Shown here: positions 58,734-64,000 of the stretch, piece after piece
Layout of the letters: every line of letters begins with the position of its first letter
Numbering within the stretch: the first letter of the stretch is position 1
NCBI RefSeq assembly: GCF_020524885.1
Contig: NZ_JAIVKJ010000001.1
Span: forward strand, 1,054,001-1,118,000
Length of the DNA stretch: 64,000 nt
From: Microbulbifer elongatus
GTDB lineage: Bacteria; Pseudomonadota; Gammaproteobacteria; Pseudomonadales; Cellvibrionaceae
Reading direction: 5' to 3'
Position numbers and translations under genes: made by a program
The notes under the pieces: model-generated
The model's database searches: none
Told to the model about the DNA's origin: nothing
Seen by the model: only the letters and a program-made list of their open reading frames with translations

Positions 58734-61331
58734 ATGGGCGAATTAGCCAAAGAAATTTCTCCGATCAATATCGAAGAAGAGCTGAAGCAATCCTACCTCG
58801 ACTATGCGATGAGTGTGATTGTGGGCCGGGCGCTGCCGGATGTGCGCGACGGTTTGAAGCCGGTTCACCGGCGCGTGCTCTACGCGATGAACGAACTCAA
58901 GAACGATTGGAACAAGCCGTACAAAAAATCCGCCCGTGTGGTGGGTGACGTAATCGGTAAGTACCACCCACACGGCGATAGTGCGGTGTACGACACCATC
59001 GTACGTATGGCACAGCCGTTCTCCCTGCGTTACATGTTGGTGGATGGCCAGGGTAACTTCGGTTCCATCGATGGTGATAGTGCAGCGGCCATGCGTTACA
59101 CCGAGATCCGTATGGACAAGCTCGCCCACGAGCTGCTGTCGGACCTGGATAAGGAAACCGTCAACTTTATCGACAACTACGACGGCTCTGAACAGATGCC
59201 GGAAGTGTTGCCGTCGCGCGTGCCCAACCTGCTGGTAAACGGTTCCTCGGGTATCGCTGTCGGTATGGCGACCAATATCCCGCCTCATAATATGAGTGAG
59301 GTGGTTAAGGGTTGCCTGGCGTTGATCGACAACAGTGAGTTGTCCATCGACGATCTGATGGAATATATCCCGGGCCCGGATTTCCCCACCGGCGCCATCA
59401 TCAATGGCCGTGCCGGTATTCTGATGGCCTACCGCACCGGTCGCGGACGTATTTACATCCGCGCCAAGGCGGAAGTGCTGCGTGATGACAAGACCAACCG
59501 CGAAACCATTGTCATCCACGAGATTCCCTATCAGCTGAACAAGGCGCGCCTGATCGAGCGCATTGCCGAGCTGGTAAAAGAAAAGAAAATCGAAGGTATT
59601 TCCGAGCTGCGCGACGAGTCTGATAAAGATGGCCTGCGCGTGGTGATCGAGCTCAAGCGCGGTGAGCTGGGTGATGTAGTTCTGAACAACCTCTACGCCC
59701 AGACTCAGCTGGAAAGCGTGTTCGGTATCAATATGGTGGCGCTGGTCGATGGCCAGCCCAAGTTGCTGAATCTGAAACAGCTGCTCGAATACTTTATCCG
59801 TCACCGCCAGGAAGTCGTTACCCGCCGTACCGTATATTTGCTGCGCAAGGCGCGTGAACGCGGACATATCCTGGAAGGCCTGGCGATTGCGATCTCCAAT
59901 ATCGACCCGGTAATCGAGCTGATCAAAGCCTCCGCTACCCCGGCGGATGCGCGCGAAGCGCTGCTGGCCAAGGGTTGGCCGGTGGGCGAGGTGCAGCAAT
60001 TCCTGGAGCGTGCCGGTGCTGATGCCTGCCGTCCGGACGATCTGCCGCAAGAATTTGGTTTGCGCGATGGCAGCTACTACCTGTCGCCTGCCCAGGCCCA
60101 GGCAATCCTCGAGCTGCGCCTGCACCGCCTGACCGGCATGGAGCACGACAAGCTGCTGGCGGAATACAGCGAGCGTCTGGAGCAGATTGCCGAGTATCTG
60201 GAGATTCTGGGCAGTCCGGAGCGCCTGATGCAGGTGATCCGCGAAGAGCTGGAAGTGCTGGAACAAGAGTTTGGCGATGAGCGTCGCACCGATATCGTCG
60301 CTTCCCGTCAGGACCTTTCTGTGGAAGACCTGATTACCCCGGAAGACAAGGTGGTAACCATCTCCCACGGCGGCTACGCCAAGAGTCAGCCGCTGGCGGA
60401 CTACCAGGCCCAACGCCGCGGTGGTATGGGTAAATCCGCCACCCAGGTAAAAGACGAAGACTTCGTCGAGCACCTGCTGATTGCAAACTCCCACGACACC
60501 ATTCTGTGCTTCTCCAACAAGGGCAAGGTGTACTGGCTGAAGGTCTATGAAGTACCTACTGCGGGTCGCGCATCCCGCGGGCGCCCAATGGTGAACATGC
60601 TGCCGTTGGAAGACGACGAGCGCATCAGTAGCCTGATGCCGGTGTCCGAGTACGATGAAGACCATTTTATTTTCTTTGCGACCGCCAACGGTACCGTGAA
60701 GAAAACACCGCTGACGGCATTCTCCCGTCCGCGCAGCGTTGGCCTGCGGGCCATCGAGCTGGAAGAGACCGACCGTCTGGTAGCGACCGCGATTACCGAC
60801 GGCAAGCAGGATGTACTGCTGCTGACGAGTGCGGGCAAGGCTGCCCGCTTTGCGGAAGAGAATGTGCGTTCCATGGGGCGTGTTTCCCGCGGTGTGCGCG
60901 GTATCCGTATGGCCGAGGGTGTACACGTTATCGCGATGGTGATCCCGGAAGAGGGCGGCTCGGTGATGATGGTGACCGAGAACGGTTACGGAAAGCGCAC
61001 CGCTACTTCTGACTTCCCCACCAAGGGTCGCGGCACTCAAGGTGTTATTGCCATTGCCGAGAGCGAGCGCAACGGCGCATTGGTTGGCGCCTGTCAGGTG
61101 CATCCCGGTGAAGAGATCATGCTGATCTCTGATCAGGGGACCCTGGTGCGTACCCGTGTCGATGAGGTTTCCGTGCTCGGCCGTAACACCCAGGGCGTTC
61201 GCGTTATCCGTCTGAAGGAGGGTGAGAACCTGGTGGGCCTGGCGCGCATCCAGGAAACCGAAGATCCTGAGGGTGAAGCAGGTGCCGAAGAAGGCGGTGA
61301 CGCAGCCGAAGCTGGCGCTGCTGAGGAGTAA
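58734..61331 (+). CDS. gyrA: DNA gyrase subunit A
   Basis: Breakage-reunion subunit of gyrase. The 865-residue protein starts [47 protein letters not shown], and has the catalytic Tyr122 in AAAMRYTE. The quinolone-resistance region reads [18 protein letters not shown], with Ser83 and Asp87, so wild type. The C-terminal domain shows the GyrA-box QRRGGMGKS and six-bladed repeats such as [23 protein letters not shown] and [10 protein letters not shown]. An acidic tail ends it. ATG at 58,734 is the conserved start; AAGGAA is 12 bp upstream. An ATG four codons earlier is possible. Terminator follows. Confidence 0.98.
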   Translation: MGELAKEISPINIEEELKQSYLDYAMSVIVGRALPDVRDGLKPVHRRVLYAMNELKNDWNKPYKKSARVVGDVIGKYHPHGDSAVYDTIVRMAQPFSLRYMLVDGQGNFGSIDGDSAAAMRYTEIRMDKLAHELLSDLDKETVNFIDNYDGSEQMPEVLPSRVPNLLVNGSSGIAVGMATNIPPHNMSEVVKGCLALIDNSELSIDDLMEYIPGPDFPTGAIINGRAGILMAYRTGRGRIYIRAKAEVLRDDKTNRETIVIHEIPYQLNKARLIERIAELVKEKKIEGISELRDESDKDGLRVVIELKRGELGDVVLNNLYAQTQLESVFGINMVALVDGQPKLLNLKQLLEYFIRHRQEVVTRRTVYLLRKARERGHILEGLAIAISNIDPVIELIKASATPADAREALLAKGWPVGEVQQFLERAGADACRPDDLPQEFGLRDGSYYLSPAQAQAILELRLHRLTGMEHDKLLAEYSERLEQIAEYLEILGSPERLMQVIREELEVLEQEFGDERRTDIVASRQDLSVEDLITPEDKVVTISHGGYAKSQPLADYQAQRRGGMGKSATQVKDEDFVEHLLIANSHDTILCFSNKGKVYWLKVYEVPTAGRASRGRPMVNMLPLEDDERISSLMPVSEYDEDHFIFFATANGTVKKTPLTAFSRPRSVGLRAIELEETDRLVATAITDGKQDVLLLTSAGKAARFAEENVRSMGRVSRGVRGIRMAEGVHVIAMVIPEEGGSVMMVTENGYGKRTATSDFPTKGRGTQGVIAIAESERNGALVGACQVHPGEEIMLISDQGTLVRTRVDEVSVLGRNTQGVRVIRLKEGENLVGLARIQETEDPEGEAGAEEGGDAAEAGAAEE

Positions 61332-61353
61332 GTGCTGATCTTTGGTTATCCCC

Positions 61354-61384
61354 AAAAAGGCTGCGAATTATCGCGGCCTTTTTT
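61354..61384 (+). terminator. Intrinsic terminator after gyrA
   Basis: AAGGCTGCGA and TCGCGGCCTT pair (one G-T wobble) around ATTA, with an A-run before and six T after. It separates gyrA from serC. Confidence 0.9.
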
Positions 61385-61545
61385 GGCTTTAGGTGGTCGT
61401 ATTTGTGTGCTGCCGAAAGGTTTGTAACCGGGAGGGGTTAAAACGGAGATTATGTGTCTCGCCTTTTCCCCGGCTGCCGAAAATTTAATTCAACGCTATT
61501 AAGTCCGACTTAATTTATTTCTGTTTTCTCTGTGGAAGTGAATCA

Positions 61546-62625
61546 ATGAGAAAGTTTAATTTCTGTGCGGGACCTGCGGCATTGCCGGAGCCGGTATTGC
61601 AGCAGGCACAGGAAGAGTTGCTGGATTGGCAGGGGCTGGGCTGCTCCGTGATGGAGGTCAGTCATCGCTCGCCGGAGTTTACCGCGGTCGCGGAGCAGGC
61701 AGAGCAGGACCTGCGAGACCTGTTGTCGATTCCCGACAACTACAAGGTGCTGTTTTTACAGGGTGGTGCCACCGGCCAGTTTAGCGCCATTCCCTGGAAC
61801 CTGTTCGGTGCGGGCAGCAAGCAGGCGGACTATATCCACACCGGGCAGTGGGCAGAGAAAGCCATCAAGGAGGCGCGCCGCTACGGTGAAGTAAATATCG
61901 TCGCCTCCTCGGAAGATCGTAATTTTTCCTATGCGCCGGCTGCGGACTCCTGGGAAGAGGGCGCTGGTGCGGCCTATTTCCATTACACGCCCAACGAAAC
62001 CATCGGCGGGGTGGAGTTTCCCTATATTCCTGACGTGAAAAGCCCGCTGGTTGCGGATATGTCCTCGACTATTCTGTCGCAGCCGATTCCGGTTGAGAAG
62101 TTTGGCTTTATTTACGCGGGCGCGCAGAAGAACATCGGCCCGTCGGGTATTGCTGTCGGCATTGTGCGCGAGGACCTGCTGGATCGGGCGTTGCCGGAGA
62201 TTCCACGCAGTCTTAGCTGGAAGATCGCCGCTGACGGCGGTTCTATGGATAACACGCCGCCCACGTTTGCCTGGTACCTGTCCGGACTGGTATTCAAGTG
62301 GTTGAAGGCTCAGGGCGGTGTTGAGGCAATGGCGAAGGTCAGCGTTGAGAAGTCACAGCTACTGTACGATTTCCTCGATCGCAGTGATTTCTATTCCAGC
62401 CCGGTTGCGGTGGAAAGTCGCTCACGTATGAATGTGCCGTTTGTACTGGCGGATGACAGTCTGGACAAGCAGTTCCTGAAGGAGTCGGAAGAGGCTGGTC
62501 TGCTGGCGCTCAAGGGGCACCGCTCCGTTGGCGGTATGCGTGCCTCGCTGTATAACGCGGTGCCGCTGGAGGCGGTGGAGGCGCTGGTGGCGTTTATGGC
62601 GGATTTTGAGCAGCGCCACGGTTAA
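61546..62625 (+). CDS. serC: Phosphoserine aminotransferase
   Basis: Converts 3-phosphohydroxypyruvate and glutamate to O-phosphoserine, in serine synthesis, and also serves in pyridoxal phosphate synthesis. The 359-residue fold-I PLP enzyme begins FNFCAGPAALPEPVLQQAQEELLDWQGLGCSVMEVSHRSPEF. It has LFLQGGATGQFSAIPWNL, YFHYTPNETIGGVEF, the PLP Lys in FGFIYAGAQKNIGPSGIAVGI, and MRASLYNAVPLEAVEALVAFM. It leads the serC-pheA-tyrA operon; a terminator before it gives it its own promoter. Confidence 0.97.
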   Translation: MRKFNFCAGPAALPEPVLQQAQEELLDWQGLGCSVMEVSHRSPEFTAVAEQAEQDLRDLLSIPDNYKVLFLQGGATGQFSAIPWNLFGAGSKQADYIHTGQWAEKAIKEARRYGEVNIVASSEDRNFSYAPAADSWEEGAGAAYFHYTPNETIGGVEFPYIPDVKSPLVADMSSTILSQPIPVEKFGFIYAGAQKNIGPSGIAVGIVREDLLDRALPEIPRSLSWKIAADGGSMDNTPPTFAWYLSGLVFKWLKAQGGVEAMAKVSVEKSQLLYDFLDRSDFYSSPVAVESRSRMNVPFVLADDSLDKQFLKESEEAGLLALKGHRSVGGMRASLYNAVPLEAVEALVAFMADFEQRHG

Positions 62626-62653
62626 TGGATTGATAAAGAATTAGGCAATAGTT

Positions 62654-63757
62654 ATGTCAGAAGATAAGTCCCAGCCGGACCCGCGGCTACTCGAGCTCCG
62701 CGATCGCATTGACGGCCTCGACAGCGAAATCGCACGGTTGATTTCCGAGCGCGCCAACTGTGCGCTGGAAGTGGCGGAAGTGAAAAAGAGCAACGGTGAA
62801 AATGCCCTCTATTACCGTCCGGAGCGCGAGGCGCAGGTGCTTCGCCGTGCCATGGAGCGCAATCCGGGGCCGTTGACCAACGAGGAGATGGCGCGCCTGT
62901 TCCGAGAGATTATGTCGGCCTGCCTGGCACTTGAAGAGCCAATCAAGGTGGCTTACCTGGGGCCGGAAGGTACGTTTACCCAGCAGGCCGCTCTGAAGCA
63001 CTTCGGCCACTCCGCCGTTTCCAAACCGCTGGCGGCCATCGATGAGGTGTTCCGTGAGGTGGAAGCTGGGGCGGTGAATTATGGTGTGGTGCCGGTGGAG
63101 AACTCCACTGAGGGCGTGGTGAACCATACTCTGGATAATTTCATGACTTCCAACATGAAAATCTGCGGGGAAGTGGAGCTGCGGATTCACCAGCACCTGA
63201 TGATTTCCGACATTACTCGCAAGGATTCCATTACCCGTATTTATTCCCATGCGCAAAGCCTGGCGCAGTGCCGCAAGTGGCTGGATTCCTATTACCCGAA
63301 CGTGGAGCGGGTAGCGGTGGCCAGTAATGCGGAAGCCGCCAAGCGTGTAAAGGGTGAATGGAATGCGGCGGCGATCGCCGGTGACATGGCGGCAGAAATG
63401 TATGGCCTGAAAGTCCTGAATGAAAAAATCGAGGATCGCCCTGACAACTCTACCCGGTTCCTGATTATCGGATCTCAAGCGGTGCCGGCCAGTGGAGACG
63501 ACAAGACCTCGTTGATGGTTTCCATGCGCAACGAGCCGGGTGCATTGCACGATCTGCTGGTGCCTTTCCAGACCCACAATATTGATCTGACCCGGGTGGA
63601 AACCCGTCCCTCCCAGAGTGGCAACTGGACCTATGTATTCTTTATCGATTTTGTCGGCCATCGTGACAGCGAAAATGTAGCTGCAGCACTGAAAGATGTA
63701 GGTGCCTGCGCATCGGATATGAAAGTGCTGGGCTCTTACCCGCGCGGAGTGCTGTAA
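62654..63757 (+). CDS. pheA: Bifunctional chorismate mutase / prephenate dehydratase
   Basis: The P-protein: chorismate to prephenate to phenylpyruvate. The 367 residues comprise a chorismate mutase domain (about 10-90: LLELRDRIDGLDSEIARLISERANCALEVAEVKKS), a prephenate dehydratase domain (AYLGPEGTFTQQAALKHFG, VPVENSTEGVVNHTLDNF) and an ACT regulatory domain (TSLMVSMRNEPGALHDLLVPFQTHNIDLTRVETRPSQSG), whose GAL and ETRP motifs bind phenylalanine, so feedback inhibition is expected. It is 28 bp after serC and is followed immediately by tyrA. Confidence 0.97.
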   Translation: MSEDKSQPDPRLLELRDRIDGLDSEIARLISERANCALEVAEVKKSNGENALYYRPEREAQVLRRAMERNPGPLTNEEMARLFREIMSACLALEEPIKVAYLGPEGTFTQQAALKHFGHSAVSKPLAAIDEVFREVEAGAVNYGVVPVENSTEGVVNHTLDNFMTSNMKICGEVELRIHQHLMISDITRKDSITRIYSHAQSLAQCRKWLDSYYPNVERVAVASNAEAAKRVKGEWNAAAIAGDMAAEMYGLKVLNEKIEDRPDNSTRFLIIGSQAVPASGDDKTSLMVSMRNEPGALHDLLVPFQTHNIDLTRVETRPSQSGNWTYVFFIDFVGHRDSENVAAALKDVGACASDMKVLGSYPRGVL

Positions 63758-64000
63758 ATGGCACAAGAAGGGAAGCGAGCAGGGCAGGATGCCTCGGGGC
63801 CTGTTGTCGGAAGATTGGTAATCGTCGGGATAGGCCTGATTGGCGGCAGTCTCGCGCTGGGGCTAAAAGCGGCCAGTGGCTGCCGGGAAGTGATTGGTGT
63901 AGCCCGTCGTGCGCAGACCTGTGAGCAGGCCGTGGCCCTTGGCGTGGTGGATCGGGCAGTCACTGATATTGGTGAGATATTACCCGAGCTGGAAGCCGGG
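63758..64000 (+). CDS. tyrA: Prephenate dehydrogenase, N-terminus only (cut by window edge)
   Basis: The start of a Rossmann enzyme: residues 1-81 are visible, with VVGRLVIVGIGLIGGSLALGLKAASGCREVIGVARR. This is the NAD-binding VGxGLIGGSLA motif of prephenate dehydrogenases, which make 4-hydroxyphenylpyruvate for tyrosine. The ATG begins directly after the pheA TAA (0 bp spacing), so coupling is likely. A hisC gene, placed between pheA and tyrA in some relatives, is absent here. A fusion to aroA is possible as in pseudomonads, but the rest is outside the window. Confidence 0.9.
   Translation, partial: MAQEGKRAGQDASGPVVGRLVIVGIGLIGGSLALGLKAASGCREVIGVARRAQTCEQAVALGVVDRAVTDIGEILPELEAG

Noticed and set aside
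58959-59010. Quinolone-resistance change in GyrA
   Set aside because: Ser83 and Asp87 are both the wild-type residues.
58743-61355. 870-codon open frame antisense to gyrA
   Set aside because: A byproduct of gyrA codon usage on the opposite strand; composition is His/Gln-rich and unlike a folded protein. gyrA itself is certain.
1-64000. Transfer RNA, ribosomal RNA, CRISPR arrays, insertion sequences or prophage genes
   Set aside because: I looked for T-loop patterns, regular short repeats with spacers, and transposase or integrase motifs and found none that hold up. AATTCGAATC-like text near 31,177 is not in a tRNA context.

Overview
The window reads as a chromosomal segment of a GC-rich marine gammaproteobacterium of the Cellvibrionales type, most like Microbulbifer. 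The support is the style of its proteins (TonB receptors, secreted M16 and amidohydrolase enzymes, class V aminotransferase beside GloA) and the block yciK - mupP - ubiG - mtaD - gyrA - serC - pheA - tyrA, which matches the gyrA neighbourhood of pseudomonads. Genus is inference. I see no rRNA, tRNA, CRISPR array, phage or insertion sequence. Coding density is high, and many gene pairs are separated by clear stem-loop terminators.

Layout. 1-10,100: mostly minus-strand housekeeping genes (alpha/beta hydrolase fragment, small periplasmic proteins, rdgC, YceK-type lipoprotein, HAD phosphatase, ybaK, pepD, RNase II), with gnd on the plus strand. 10,478-20,000: leucine dehydrogenase, an M16 peptidase lipoprotein, an exported amidohydrolase, a SIMPL lipoprotein, a kynureninase-like enzyme divergent from glyoxalase I, and a patatin-like protein. 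20,060-33,997: the most interesting block, a probable locus for eating cyanophycin (multi-L-arginyl-poly-L-aspartate). 34,365-40,797: an OmpW protein, then a glycosyltransferase / methyltransferase / toroid protein / acyltransferase / shikimate-kinase-like group of unknown product. 40,865-47,541: Lrp regulator divergent from a fused indolepyruvate oxidoreductase, an OprP-type porin and a TraB protein. 47,816-53,439: two convergent glycosyltransferases, a PagL-type lipid A deacylase, an unusual sigma-70 factor started by TTG, and two small exported or anchored proteins. 53,551-64,000: murQ, yciK, mupP, ubiG, mtaD on the minus strand, then gyrA, serC, pheA and the start of tyrA on the plus strand.

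How the central locus could work (inference): a secreted cyanophycinase with a PPC domain and a second, lipoprotein cyanophycinase cut the polymer outside or at the envelope to beta-Asp-Arg dipeptides; a TonB receptor brings them across the outer membrane; a YfcC-type permease carries them across the inner membrane; an isoaspartyl dipeptidase releases Asp and Arg; an SpuC-like class III aminotransferase and a PuuA-like glutamine-synthetase homologue deal with the putrescine-type amines that come from arginine. A GntR/FCD regulator at one end and an AraC-type DNA-binding protein inside the operon are the local candidates for control. The dipeptidase lacks the first histidine of the usual HxH metal motif, which makes it the best single target here. 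Several palindromes and hairpins sit in the leaders of this locus.
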